Made by a program: the position numbers and the translations under genes. Below the pieces are notes generated by a model. That model searched no databases. It had not been told where the DNA came from and saw nothing but the letters and a program-made list of their open reading frames with translations. Positions 1-11,587 of a stretch of 64,000 nt of DNA are shown here, piece by piece. Each line of letters begins with the position of its first letter. Position 1 is the first letter of the stretch. Source of the DNA: Cheiracanthium punctorium (taxonomy: Eukaryota; Arthropoda; Arachnida; Araneae; Cheiracanthiidae); contig JAWZYV010013274.1 in NCBI GenBank assembly GCA_038373885.1, forward strand, positions 1,860,001 through 1,924,000, written 5' to 3'.

Positions 1-779
1 ATTCAGAGACACATCATGAATTCCAAATACACAAGTGAAAACTGCTGGACCAGCCAGGCAGTATACAAAAGCAATTATACCTCCAAGCTTGTGGGCGCCT
101 CACAAACAAGGAAAGAAGCATTCAACACATGCACACAATAATATATCAGTGAATGTCAAATAAACAAGTTTTTAATTATGTGGAGGTAATAGAAAAAAAA
201 TTAAGTTATAAAAGTGAGATTAGTTAACTTGCAAGTCCTGAAAATGTAGGTTTAAACTTGTAACAAGTAAGTAAAATCTTAGTTATTAGCTTAAAAAGAA
301 AATTGAATGCAATTGTTGTCATACTGTATTAAAAAACTAACTTAATTATTAATTTTTGAAGTTCAATAAAAGAAAAATGTTGTCACCTATTAACACACCA
401 AAAGTTTCAAAATGCACAAAATTGGGAAAGAATAGCACACAAAAGTACAAATAAAAATGCACTAAAATGCAATTACAAAACAATACAATATTACTGATAC
501 TCTGAAATTATATACCATCAAATTTCACCTTTTAAAGTCTTGAGTTAATCTGATCACTACATATATATTTTATTACGAACCTAACTAAACAAACAATATT
601 TCACAAAATAATCACTAAGGTAAGAATAAACATAATTCAAATAATAAATTAACTATAAGCACTCTGAAATGTAAATCAATATAATTTTTTTATAACTCAT
701 AATCATTGACATTGTGTCAATGTAAATCAATATAATTTTTTTTATAACTTAGTGAGTACTTGATACATTAAAGTTGTAT
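1..779. other. unassigned AT-rich DNA
   Basis: A-rich sequence with short homopolymers. A short stretch ending in TATAATTTTTTT is repeated near 676 and 728. I see no gene, RNA or mobile-element end here. Confidence 0.5.
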
Positions 780-2050
780 TAATTTATAGTAAGGTACACA
801 AGAGATTTAAATATTTCATGGTATAGAAAAAATAAAAAGATTTCAAAATAAGATGTTATGTTTGTGTATGTGAACACACAAAAGAGTGACAAAACAAATA
901 CAGTGTGTTTAAAATATTTTTGAAATGTACTACTGTACACCATATTGAAAATGTTTGAGAAAAAAATGTAATAAATATTCGAAAATTTGTGTGTAGCAAA
1001 ATCTGGAAGGACAAGCACAATGAACTCAATCAGCAGAATATTAGTGTGAACATGTTTGTGTGTGTGTAACATATAAGACATAAACACAAGTGTGATGAAA
1101 AAATCAAGTGTGTGAAAAGGTTGAGAGTCAGCAAGTGTAGGCAATGTAAATAAAAAACAACATGAAAAAATGCAAGTAAATGTGGAAAAAGAGTGTAATT
1201 GTGGACAAACACAAACTTCAAAGATCAGTGACTATTCAAGTATGAATTTTATTTGAAGTACAACAAACAATGTGTCATATTGTGTAATTGAAAAGAAAAA
1301 AAAAAGGTAATAAAATGAATACCATTATATTCTTCCAAAGAATACATGAATTAAACAGAGGCATATCAATGGCAGGAAAAAAAAAACAATAAAACAGTGT
1401 ATCAAAAAGAAACAAGTGTGAACTGTACAACCTATGGTAAGCCTGTAAAACCTCTATTAAAAAGGCCAAAAATAGAGTGAAACATAAAAATATAAATGTA
1501 CATTTTAAAAATATGTTAAGACATAGAATGTGTGTAAAAAAAAAAAAAATGTGTAAAAAAATCAGTCAACATGGTGATTGTAAATAATAGCATGTTCAAA
1601 GAAAAGAAAAAAAAAACCGTGTAAAAATATATGATAAAAATAGAAACAGTATATATTGTGAGGTAAGGGAAAAAAAACTGAAAGCATATGTATGTTGTGC
1701 CATGGACTTTAATATGCAAAAATGCAGTGTGTAAGAGTGAGTAAAAAGCGTGTGCCTTAGAAAGGCCTTGCCATGGACTTATTTATTGCAAGAGTGTGAA
1801 AAGACATGTAAGTGAAGACTGTCATGATTATCACAATAAAGAGTAAAGAAAAAAAAAACCTAATGATGTATGTGTACTTCATAGAAACTGTACAACGAGC
1901 ATAGTAATGTAAAATATAGCACGAGAAAAAGTTCAAACATTATAAAGATAACTAAGAGGAATATTTAAGCAAATAAAAAATTAAACAAATAAAAAAATAT
2001 ATATAATAAAACATATAAAGTAATAAGTAAAACTGATATTCATCTTAAAA
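780..2050. other. purine-rich, GTGTG-sprinkled region
   Basis: The plus strand is strongly biased to A and G, with many A runs of 6-13 and scattered GTGTG motifs. The minus strand therefore shows open frames rich in F, Y, H and L that I regard as artefacts of the bias. There is no conserved motif, start context or splice pattern. It could be an old intron, UTR or degenerate simple repeat. Confidence 0.4.
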
Positions 2051-2570
2051 ATTAATAGGTCTTATCTTTTTGCAAACTTAATAGGTAATTGAAAGTAACG
2101 CCATGTACTAAAATCTCAAATAACGCTACATTTACTCTATTTAATACTTAAGAAAAATGCGCATTTTATAAAGTTTAAAGCACTTAACTTTCATAATTTA
2201 ATTTTTAATGTATACATAATAGCAATAAAGGAAATAATCATTGTTAGAAAACCCCAAAGTTATGTAGAATTATTTTATACAGTATATATAAATACACCAC
2301 TGAAACATCCCCTTTTTTTACAAATATAAAATTATCACTTGAACATTAAAATATCACTATATCAAAAATAATTGTTGAAAAATTAAATTATTCCGTGTTC
2401 CTTTTCGGCACAGTTACTTCCATTTTGTGAAGTCCCGACAGAAACACCACTTTTACCTTTAAATAAAATGTTCTCTATTCAAAAGCAAAGAAAATAATAT
2501 TACATACTTTGTTACTTCTATTTCAACTTTTGTGTCACATGTTACGCAGCTGACCAATGTCCGATCAGCA
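2051..2570. other. unassigned AT-rich DNA
   Basis: Low-complexity AT-rich sequence. I see nothing that supports a gene or an element boundary. Confidence 0.5.
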
Positions 2571-3235
2571 AAACTCCTTCATTTTCAAGGCGAAGTACGA
2601 GCGAGCCGAGCACACACACACACAAAAAAAAAACTCCAAACAGAGGTGTGGGGATGACACTGTTTTTCTCTCACGTTCATTCCAGTGCACGGAGACACGC
2701 ACAATAACATGATATCAGTACGTCACATGCCGGGGCGAACTAATAATTTTTTTTTTTTAAATTCTTTTACGCACAGAGTTCGGCTTCCATAGTCAGTCTC
2801 CAAAGCTAAGAATGCCGGGCAGAAAAATATTCAGTGTCATTACGTATTAATCGCACCCCTAGGAGAAACAAAACTGATGAAGTGACGCAAAACAAAACTG
2901 CACAATTCCGCAATAACAGTCGGGATTCGGGATCCTTGAGAATATGAGCCATACGAAACACATGGTTGACACGAACACACTGAATCCGGCTAGAGATCAC
3001 CACAGCGGGCCGAGCACCAGATGAATAAACGGCTATTCACAAGTTGTAAGTTCCCGACCACGAAAACGGAAGTCAAGCCATCCTGAAGGAGTAGTAATAT
3101 GCTGGATATATACAAGCTGGATACTGTACGCTTCCATTTGCTAAGCCACTAAAAATGCAGGAGAAGCAGATTTCTGAGCGCTGACATCCGACGGTCTGAG
3201 ATGATTCCATACGCTGTTTGCTAAGCTACCACCGA
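2571..3235. promoter_or_regulatory. CpG-richer island, possible promoter or first exon
   Basis: GC and CpG are visibly higher than on either side (for example GAGCGAGCCGAGCACAC, CGGGCCGAGCACC, CCGACCACGAAAACGGAAG). A CA run lies at about 2613-2624. No frame resembles a known protein. This composition is typical of a promoter or untranslated first exon in an AT-rich genome, but I cannot identify a TATA box, initiator or transcript, and an old unrecognised element would look the same. Confidence 0.25.
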
Positions 3236-3936
3236 AAAAAAAATACAACTTAAGTGACAGGGTAGGCACCAATTTATGTAAAGAAGTTAATTAGTACGGT
3301 TGTTTTAAATTATTAAGTTGCGTTGTGAGATAATGCAGAAACCAGGTTCGAATGCACTTAGTTGCAATAAAATAAAAAGACGTTAAATACTGAAAAACTA
3401 TTTTATTAAACATATACTATTAAAACATTATTATAACGGGCGGTGGTGGCTCAGCGAAAATAAAATGACGTCCTATATGGACAGTGCAATTAAGATGGAA
3501 TGCTTTAAAAATTACGCCAGCACAGAATTACAAGTTGGCGAGAACAATAACTTGGCAGAGATAAATAACGCCAATTCCAGAGCAACCCTAACAGTTAATC
3601 CAATAAAATTAAAAATGACGTAAGCGAATAAGTTTAAAGACGTCGCAAGGGCAACAAATAATAAAAACGCCAACACCAAGCCAAAGGAGGGGAATCCAAA
3701 AATACGTTGATTTTGCAAACGGACGCAATTATAATCTATTTTTAGCACACCGGTCCGAAGAGACGAATAAACAAAAAGAATAGTGCATACGGGGATAAGC
3801 AAATATACAGATTTAAAAGCCGAAATGGCAGAAAAACGAAAACCTAAGTGATTTAGAATTCTTGATTTTGAATAGATTACATTAAAGAAAGCCAAAGTAA
3901 ATGATTATTAAATTAGATATGTGATCTCTATCCCAA
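3236..3936. other. unassigned sequence
   Basis: AT-rich, with dispersed ACGCC and GACGT motifs. GGTGGTGGCTCAGCG near 3443 resembles a tRNA A box and might be a SINE fragment, but no B box or second end is visible. Confidence 0.35.
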
Positions 3937-4228
3937 GAGCTTCGTGGATTTTATCCACTCTCGCTTCGCTGCGTTATGTAAACTTGGAATAATTTATAAT
4001 ATCAAGTGCTATAAATTTTAGACAAGTTCACAGTATATCGCACTCTCTTTGGCGAATAATAGCTTGAAACTGACAATAAAAACCGCTCAGCCACCCAATC
4101 ACATTGGTTCGTTATATTCTTTAAAATATTATAACATTCAGATTCAGTTTCATAAAAAAAAAAAACTTTAGTGACTGGCAAAAACTCACAAAATAATCGC
4201 ACTGGAATTCACAGAACTACTCCACAAA

Positions 4229-4312
4229 TGTCAGGAGTGGGGTTTGAACCCACGCTCTCTTTCGCGAACCAGAGCTTAAATCTGGCGCCTTAGACCGCTC
4301 GGCCATTCCGGC
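4229..4312 (-). tRNA. tRNA-Leu (UAA anticodon), probably degraded copy
   Basis: This is an 84-nt class II tRNA. On the minus strand the A-box region TGGCCGAGCGGTCTAAGG, a 5-bp anticodon stem CCAGA/TCTGG around TTTAAGC (anticodon TAA), a long variable arm and the T arm GTGGG-TTCAAAC-CCCAC are readable. The acceptor stem GCCGGAA against TCCTGAC has two mismatches and a G-T pair, so this copy is likely weakened or a pseudogene. It sits in unit 1 of the duplication. Confidence 0.7.
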
Positions 4313-4666
4313 TGCAAATGCCGGTTGTTTGTCATGTCTCATACTCTCATGCATTCGTAACCTTCAATGTTTTCTCGCAAAGAGAGCTTTGTGGATTTTA
4401 TCCATTCTCGCTTCGCTGCGTTATATAAACTTGGAATAATTCATATCAAGTGCTTTAAATTTTAGACAAGTTCACAGTAAATCGCACTCTCTTTCGCGAA
4501 TAATAGCTTGAAACTGACAATAAAAACCGCTCAGCCACCCCAATCACATTGGTTCGTTTAAAATATTATAACATTCAGATTCAGTTTCATAAAGAAAAAA
4601 ATACTTTAGTGACTGGCAATGACTCAAAAAATAATCGCTCTGGAAGTCACAGAACCACTCCAGAAA

Positions 4667-4750
4667 TGTCAGGAGTGGGGTTCGAATCCACGCTCTCTTT
4701 CGAGAACCAGAGCTTAAGTCTGGCGCCTTAGACCGCTTGGCCATCCTGAC
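4667..4750 (-). tRNA. tRNA-Leu (UAA anticodon)
   Basis: An 84-nt class II tRNA with a perfect 7-bp acceptor stem (GTCAGGA/TCCTGAC), D-arm region TGGCCAAGCGGTCTAAGG, anticodon stem CCAGA/TCTGG around CTTAAGC (anticodon TAA), a variable-arm hairpin CTC-GAAA-GAG and a T loop TTCGAAC. One T-stem pair is A-C. The overall pattern matches animal nuclear tRNA-Leu. It would decode UUA. It is the better preserved of the two tandem copies and may be functional. Confidence 0.8.
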
Positions 4751-4839
4751 TGCGTCGGTCGGTGAAAAATCATTCGTCAATATCTATATGTTTCGTAACT
4801 TGTATTTTCTCACACTGAATGTGTGTGTGGATATTTGTA

Positions 4840-5066
4840 TTATGGCAAGCTTACACGAGCGGCATCTGCTTACGGAGGGAGGGAGACGTATTTTGGGTGG
4901 AGAACATTTTAAGTTCTACTAACGCGTATTCGCGTTGCATCTGAAGAAAATCGGCCAAGATATCAAACCATTAGATCAACAGCCGCGCGGTAGGACAGAG
5001 CTCCAGAACTTCACACTTCAGTCGTCTACCGTGTTCAGAGACTTTTGCACGATGCCATGGTGGACC
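4840..5066 (-). repeat. tRNA-derived SINE, minus orientation
   Basis: Read on the minus strand it begins at CCACCATGGC-like sequence and ends with the tail GCTTGCCATAA. It shares with the copies at 36951 and 16807 the GACGGCTGA-like block, the CCGCGCGG core (reverse complement) and the ACGCGTTAGAACC-like block. The head resembles a class II tRNA A box. It lies just beside the tRNA-Leu duplication. Confidence 0.65.
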
Positions 5067-5714
5067 TCTGAGCAACTGTTTTAACTGAATAGATTTAGCC
5101 AACTCGCAATTTAAAGAAGTTTTGTGGACTTGTGTTTGTGTTTCCTTAGTTCAAATTGCAATACTAAAATAAAGAGTAAGAATGCAAAGAAATGACTAGA
5201 TGAAGATTAGTATTTCAATCATGCTTACTTTAATAAAACCTAAACGAAAAATTGTACTTCGCTGTAAGCTTGATGCAGAAAAATCTGTTGGAACGATTAA
5301 AGTGCAGTGCTAGATGTGTGTTTTAGGCAAACCCAGGCCCAAATTACCTCACAGGCCAAGTAGGACTCGGCCTAGGTCTCCCAAGTTTTGGGGACTCGAA
5401 AATGATTAAAGTCATTTTAAGCTTTAATAAAATTAGCATAAGAACATTAGCTAATAGATGATAGCAAATAAAGAGAGTAAATAAAGAGATGCAATTTTTT
5501 TGCAACACATACCGCTGAGCAAAAGTGTATGCTTACACTACATTCAGGGATAGAAGCAATACTGTCCGAAGCATTCCAGCATGGATGATATTTCAATGTG
5601 ACCTCATCTGAAGCATAACTAGAGTTAGAGATTAATGAGACAAAGGGCGAACTTGACCCACACTCTTTATGTACAACAAAAATTTGTACTCTATGACTTA
5701 CGGAGTGTATAACC
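5067..5714. other. unassigned sequence
   Basis: No element ends or coding similarity seen. A short GC-richer patch near 5330-5395 (CAGGCCAAGTAGGACTCGG) looks like a fragment of some repeat, but no partner copy is visible in the window. Confidence 0.4.
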
Positions 5715-5860
5715 TTTTTAAGGAGTTCTAACGATGATTCATGTTACATCACCCAAACCGCCCTAAAGACCAAACCTTTAGATCGACAACCGCGCGGTAG
5801 GCCAGAGAACCACAGACATTCACAATTCAATGGCTCATTCAATTGTCCATGGTGGCCCAA
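5715..5860 (-). repeat. SINE fragment, minus orientation
   Basis: It shares with the other SINE copies the CCGCGCGGTAGG core (5790-5801), the AAGGAGTTCTAACG block (5719) and the GTCCATGGTGG head end (5846). The tail is missing. Confidence 0.6.
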
Positions 5861-6106
5861 CTAGCTTTTTAAAGTTTTTTATTTTTGAAGATTTTACAGT
5901 GCTGTTGATTTGGTTTTTAAAAATGGAGGAGGTACAAGGAGAGCAATTAGTCTTTATTCATAATTTACAGACAGACAAATGCATTTTTATTCTTTCTTAT
6001 TTTATCATCGATATTTTATATCGTTGATTTTGTAAATGTGCAATAGGATTGCAGTATGCTTATTTAGTTACCTGCAATCGCTGATGTATCTTAATTCCAT
6101 TACATC

Positions 6107-6266
6107 TAGGGATGGAGGCGAGATGGAAAATAGGCGTCTCTCGTCTCGCAAAACAGCCTAAAAGCTTTGTCTCGTCTCGCAAATTCCCTATATAGTAGTG
6201 CTAAAAATGTCTGTCTCGTCCCGCAAAAAAGTTGTAAATGTCTGTCTCGTCTCGCGTGCATTCCTA
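6107..6266. mobile_element. hAT-type MITE (TAGGGATGG family), 160 bp
   Basis: Starts TAGGGATGGAGGCGAGA and ends TCTCGCGTGCATTCCTA as an imperfect terminal inverted repeat. It is flanked by a perfect 8-bp target duplication, ATTACATC (6099-6106 and 6267-6274). The interior repeats GTCTCGTCTCGCAAA several times. An 8-bp duplication points to the hAT superfamily. A second copy sits at 61865-62040. Confidence 0.88.
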
Positions 6267-6924
6267 ATTACATCTTGCACTCTTAAACAGTAAATTATGT
6301 TTAAAATACGTCTTACTATCCTTTATTCATTAAACTTATGATTCCAGTATTTTTTTCCCCTTGTCTGCATGTTTTCGTTTTGGCAATGTTTATTTTCACG
6401 ACTTTTTCCCTACTTTTTCAGAACGTAAGTTAACTCCCCCTAAGTAATTCAAAGAGTGTTTTTCATTCCTTGCCAGCTCTGACGAGTTCGGTAGAACTTC
6501 ATTTTCTAAAATGCACGCATTATTAAATTCAAATTATCCTAAAGAATCCGGGCGTAATTACATAGCTACGCAGGTTACTCTTCGAAATGCCTTAACTTAC
6601 CTTGCCAGAAATTCTTTGGAGTTCCCATTCCTACCCTGTACTCTACTCCAGTCATACAACGAGGCATATTTGGATTCATTTCATCTGGTACTTTCTTCCT
6701 CCTCGAATTCCATATCCTTCAATCAGATCCTCGACAAAGATCTTCCACTCCCATTGCCATATAAATTCTCGTTTTGCAGCGTATCGGTATAAGAGTTAAG
6801 AAATTCAATTTTGGGGGAATAAAAATAAAAAATAAATCTAAAGACGAGATTCTCTTATTACTTTTTGAGTGATATATTTGGACTTTATATAACTCCTTTC
6901 ACCTGACACACAAAAAAGAAGAAG

Positions 6925-6961
<37 letters not shown>

Positions 6962-7505
6962 AACGTTTTCGAAAAACTTTTCCGTGTTCGACTCTAAATT
7001 ATTTCGTGAAGGGTATGCCTCATTTCGAAAAAGAGCCTCATTCCAAACCAATCAGGGTGATTTGTGAAGGCTCGAATACCATGCGCGCGTTGTAAATTTG
7101 TCAAGTATTGAATTTCAGATTTACCTGGACAATACATTTTTTTTTGGAATGATTTCAGACTTTCAGAATAGTCTTCTCAATTTATGGAGAGTGAAAATTT
7201 TTTTTTAAATAAAATTTCGCAAAATTATTAAGAAATATTTTTTTTTATTTCTTTTTTTTCTTTTACACTCCAAGTAACTCAAATGTAGTATCATTTACAA
7301 CTTCAGCTTTCGCTTTTTTTCTTCTTTTTTGAATTAAATTAAAATACAATAATACCTGGAACCTTTGCGATAGTCGGGACTAAGCGATGGCAGCGTAAAT
7401 CGAATGCGCATTATAAGGGGTATAATTTCGTAAATACGTACATACAAATTATTCTTAATTGAGACCGGTGACTAAAAAGAAAAAAAACAATAATTTGGGA
7501 GAAAA
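6267..7505. other. unassigned AT-rich DNA with homopolymers
   Basis: There is an A30 tract at 6929-6958 and several T-rich tracts at 7138-7330. The A tract may mark the 3' end of an old retroposed copy, but nothing upstream is recognisable. Confidence 0.4.
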
Positions 7506-8795
7506 CCTATATAAATAAAATTAGACTTTTGTCTGTACATTTCTTGGAATTCAAAAATTTTGCGATTTATATCCGTTTCAAGCACCCGGGAATCCGATGC
7601 GACCCTCAAAAAAAAGTTTGTCTGTCTGTCATTCTGTCATTCTGTCGTTCTGTCATTCTGTCATTCTGTCCGTGACGCTTTTTTTGTTTAAGCATCACGT
7701 AAAAACGACTGAAGCGAATGATATGAAATTGGGTGTCATGATTGGTGGTCACTCAACTTAAAACATAGGCGTCGAATTTTTAAAAAAATCTTGATTAGAT
7801 TTTCAGATTTTGCGAAAATCGTTTCAAACTGCGTAAATTTGTGTTCAAGCATCACGCAAAAACGACTGAAGCGAATGATATGAAATTGGGTGTCATGATA
7901 GGTGGTCACTCAACTTAAAACATAGGCGTCCAATTTTTAAAAAATCTTGATTGGATTTTGAGATTTTGCGAAAATCCTTTCAAACTGCATAAATTTGTGT
8001 TCGCACATCACGTAATAACTGCAAAGGTGAAAAAATTATATATGGTGAAATGATAGGTGGTCAGTCACCTTAAACTATAAGCATCTAATTAAAAAAAATC
8101 CATCAGATTTCGAGATTTTGTGAAAATCGTTTAAAACTGAGTGAATCTTTGTTCCCGTATTACGTAATAACGACTAAAGCGAATGATATGAAATTTGGTC
8201 CCTCGATAGATGGTTGCTCAACATAAACTATAGGAGTCCAATTTTTTAAACATTTTTATTAGATTTTGAGATTTTGTGAAAATTCTCACAAAATATCACG
8301 TAATAACGACTAATACGAATGATACGAAATTGAGTGATATGATAGGTAGTTGCTAATCTTAATTTATAGGCGTTGAATTTAAAAAATATTTTGCTTACAT
8401 TTTGAGATTTTTCGAAAATCGTTTTAAAATGCTGAAAATTTGTTCCAGCATCAGAAACGAATTTGAGTGACATGATAGGTTGTCACTCAACTTAAATTCT
8501 AGGCTTCAAATTTTTCAAAAATGTTGATTAAATTTTGAGATTTTGCGAAAATTATTTCAATATGCGTAAATATTCGTTCGCGCATCACATAATTACGACT
8601 AAAGCGAATGAAATGATATTACTTAGTTACTCTCTAACCTGTAATATTTTAACAATACATGAAAATTATAACTTCGCTTTCTTTACTTTGGCAACATACT
8701 ACATCCATTCTGTGTACTCCTACAATGCTGACGAAAGTTCTTGCTTTTTGGAAATTTTTATTCACTAACCCGTCGAGGACGGGTACTTCAGCTAG
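7506..8795 (+). mobile_element. non-autonomous Helitron, type H3, copy a
   Basis: The 5' end is CCTATATAAATAAAATTAG (TC mutated to CC compared with copy b). The 3' end is the hairpin CCCGTC-GAG-GACGGG followed by TACTTCAGCTAG, with the host base A before and T after, as expected for a Helitron. There is no terminal inverted repeat and no target duplication. The body is a series of diverged tandem units of about 157 bp (start points near 7690, 7848, 8005). There is no Rep/helicase frame. Copy b lies at 43920-45547. Confidence 0.82.
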
Positions 8796-9067
8796 TATTA
8801 AATAAAATCATAGATTATACATATGTACGACAAGTTATATTATTAAAATCGTAAAACAAAATTATGTTGTATAAAAAACGGAACTGCTCTTCATAAACGA
8901 ATGCATGCGCCAATTAAAATTACAACGCTTTAAAAATATAATTATCGTGTAAAATATAGTTAAAAATATAATTATAGGTTCGCAGAAGTCGAGATGGGGG
9001 GGTAGTGCATGTCCACGTATTGCTGTAGGTAAAACGGTGTTTTTCTTTAAATTAACTTAAAAATATA

Positions 9068-10566
9068 CACTCATGTCCATAAATTAAGGATAATGAAGTT
9101 CAGGCAAAGAAAGAGAAAGAAGCAAAACAAATTTGACTTATTTGTAAAGTCTATTTATTAAACAAAAAGTAAAGAGCAAAAAAGATGCTATATGTTTGAC
9201 ATAATTAATAAAAATTGCAAGTTTTACTCCCTTGACCAAATTTCAAAAAAGAACCTATTTACAAAAAACAGTATAACATGGTTAGTAGGATGGTTAATAC
9301 GGAGTATGTCTCCCGGACGATGCAATACAGGCCTGACAACGCCTAGGCATGCTGAGTATCAAATGATCAATCTGATCTTGGGGAATATTACACCACTCAT
9401 CAAGCAATGCACTCCGAAGTTATGGTAGACAGGTGGGAGGGGGTTGACGGGCTGCAATTCGTCGGCCAAGCATATCCCACACATGCTCTATTGGATTCAA
9501 GTCCGGTGAGTATGCTGGCCAATGCACACGGGTGATATCCTCCGATTGAAGGCATTCGTCTACAATGTTTGCACGGTGAGGACGGGCGTTGTCATCCATA
9601 AACACAAATTCAGCACCCATGGCGCCCCGAAACAAACGTACATGTTGTTCCAGAATGACATCCCGATAGATGTGGCCTGTCATCGTTACACTCTGAACAT
9701 GCAGGTCAGTTCTGGAACCAAGAATAATTCCTCCCCAAACGAGCCATCCTGCACCACCGTAACGGTGTCTTGGTGTTCTCTTGGTGGTAACGGGTACCTG
9801 GCGCTCTCCAGATGAATGTCCGGCGAGAATCAGACTCCAAACTAAACCTGGACTCGTCGGAAAACATCACACAAGACCACTGTTGCGGTTGTCCACAATG
9901 CATGCTCTCTACTCCTGGTTAATCGCAGGCGACAGTGAGTTGCGGTAAGTGGAACACATCTGACAGGCCTACGAGCATATAGACCAATGTGCCCTAAGCG
10001 TCTGTACACGGTCTGCCTTGAAACTGTCGTACCGGTAGCTGAAGAGAGCTGACGAGACAGGTCTGATGCTGTACTCCGTCTGTTTCTTTTGGCAGTAACT
10101 GCCAAATAGCGGTCCTCATTCGGCGTTGTAACTCGGGGGCGACCTGTGCTGTAACGTCTACTCACATTACCATCATCTTGGAATCGTTGCCAAAGCCTGG
10201 AGATGACACTCTGGGCGATTCCAAGTTCCTCGGATACTTCCAGCTGGGTACGTCCACATTCCAGTCGTCCGATAATTCTGCCACGTAAAACATCATCCAA
10301 ATGCCTCCTTTGTGCCATAACTATGCGGTTTTTGCACTGAAAGGCTTTCACAGCGCTTGTGAACAATTTTACTTTGCCACCATTCCTTATATACCCCTCT
10401 CTTACACTCTCGTCATTGTGACGTACCATCCACTCCATCTGGTGGTTTCCTGTAATTTGCATATTCTTCTTCAAGATGTGTGTGATCATTCCACAGGTGA
10501 AATTTTTATTTTAGAGATCAATTTCTGTGTGATTCTGAATTATCCTTAATTTATGGACATGAGTGT
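9068..10566 (-). mobile_element. Tc1/mariner transposon, 1499 bp
   Basis: It has perfect 27-bp terminal inverted repeats beginning CACTCATGTCCATAAATTAA (9068-9094 and 10540-10566) and TA target duplications at 9066-9067 and 10567-10568. It carries one transposase on the minus strand, broken by frameshifts and a stop. The inverted repeats being still perfect suggests moderately recent activity in trans or a young copy. It sits inside the ~200-bp tandem repeat. Confidence 0.95.
9294..10318 (-). pseudogene. Tc1-family DD34E transposase, frameshifted
   Basis: It would cut and paste the surrounding element at TA sites. The start is the Met of MAQRRHLDD at 10318, and the span corresponds to about 341 codons, the usual Tc1 length. 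The N-terminal part holds a helix-turn-helix (QLEVSEELGIAQSVISRLW) and the GRPR-type linker TGRPRVTT. The catalytic part shows the first Asp in FSDESRF, the second in FMDDNARPH and the Glu in NPIEHVW, with exactly 34 residues between the last two. There is a frameshift near 9890, a second near 9765, and an in-frame TAA near 9424. The downstream frame then continues to a stop at 9294. As it stands it cannot make a full transposase. Confidence 0.93.
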
Positions 10567-10860
10567 AAATAATAAACGTATTTAGTTGGTTCTTAATAAA
10601 CGAATGCATGCGCTAATTAAAATTACAACACATTAAAAATATAATTATCGTATAAAATATAGTTAAAAATATAATTATAGGTTTGCGTAAGTCGGGGGTA
10701 GTGTAAGTCCAGATATTATTGCATGCAAAACTATGTTTTTCCCTTAAATTAATTAAAAAATAAAAATAATAACTATATTTAGTTAGTTCTTAATAAACGA
10801 ATGCATGCGCTAATTAAAATCACGACATATTTATTTATTTAATTTATTTATTTTTAATGT

Positions 10861-11587
10861 ACATTGTGCACATGTAAATAACTCCTACCGCTTATGCCAA
10901 CGATTAAAATACCAGCCAAACTCCAATTATTTTTATATTATATAATCATTTTTTCATTGTACTTTTCTCCGCCTAATGTTAACAAGTGGCAATTGTGAAA
11001 TTTCGATTGTTTTACAGCCATAAAAGTCTTATAAACAACTTTTTGTGAAGTTAAAAAAATTACACATGCCGCTTTTCTTGTAAACCATGATTAAAGCAAC
11101 TCTAAAATTATGGACAATTATTCTAATAAAATTTTAAAATAAAATTGCTATGTTTTATTTTACAGTCTTCTTAAATAACTTAATTCTAAGTCTTTTCTTA
11201 AAAATATAAACTAAGTTATTATAATTTACTTTATATTTTAGAAAAAATTGCTTTATCCCTTTAGAAAAATGTAGAATTCACTTTCTACGTCGCGTCATGA
11301 ATGGTAGATGTAAATAGGGCCTATGTTCCGTATCCGGTGCCCCTTGGTTCTGGCGACATCGTGAGCGATGTTCAACGTTAGTAAAGTACCCTGCCGATGG
11401 TATTTTGACTGGCAACCATAAAGAAATGTGTAGAGCTTGGCGACGTTTTTTTTGGAGGAATGATAATGCGTCAAATATTGTAAATTGGATAATTTAGAAC
11501 TATTGAAAGATGCGAAATTTCTTGCACTTTCGGGCATGCGCACTAGTTGTTTTTTAATCTAGCTACTGTGTATGTGTGATGTAAGCA
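10861..11587. other. unassigned sequence
   Basis: AT-rich. Nothing supports a gene or an element end. Confidence 0.45.

Larger units (their letters stand above)
3937..4790. repeat. two-unit tandem duplication (~447 bp) carrying tRNA-Leu
   Basis: Unit 1 runs from about 3937 to 4383 and unit 2 from about 4384 to 4790. Both begin GAGCTT(C/T)GTGGATTTTATCC and share the blocks CTCGCTTCGCTGCGTTAT, GACAAGTTCACAGTA and CCGCTCAGCCACC. Each ends with a tRNA-Leu on the minus strand. The units differ by scattered substitutions and small indels, so the duplication is not recent. Confidence 0.8.
8890..10860. repeat. ~200-bp tandem repeat split by a Tc1 element
   Basis: Units share CGAATGCATGCGC at 8898, 10602 and 10799. 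After removing the Tc1 element the spacings are about 203 and 197 bp. Other shared motifs are AAAAATATAATTATCGT and AATATAATTATAGGTT(C/T)GC. The third unit is partial. Confidence 0.75.

Noticed and set aside
779..1719. Minus-strand frames rich in F, Y, H and L
   Set aside because: Explained by the purine bias of the plus strand; no domain, no start context and no constraint visible.
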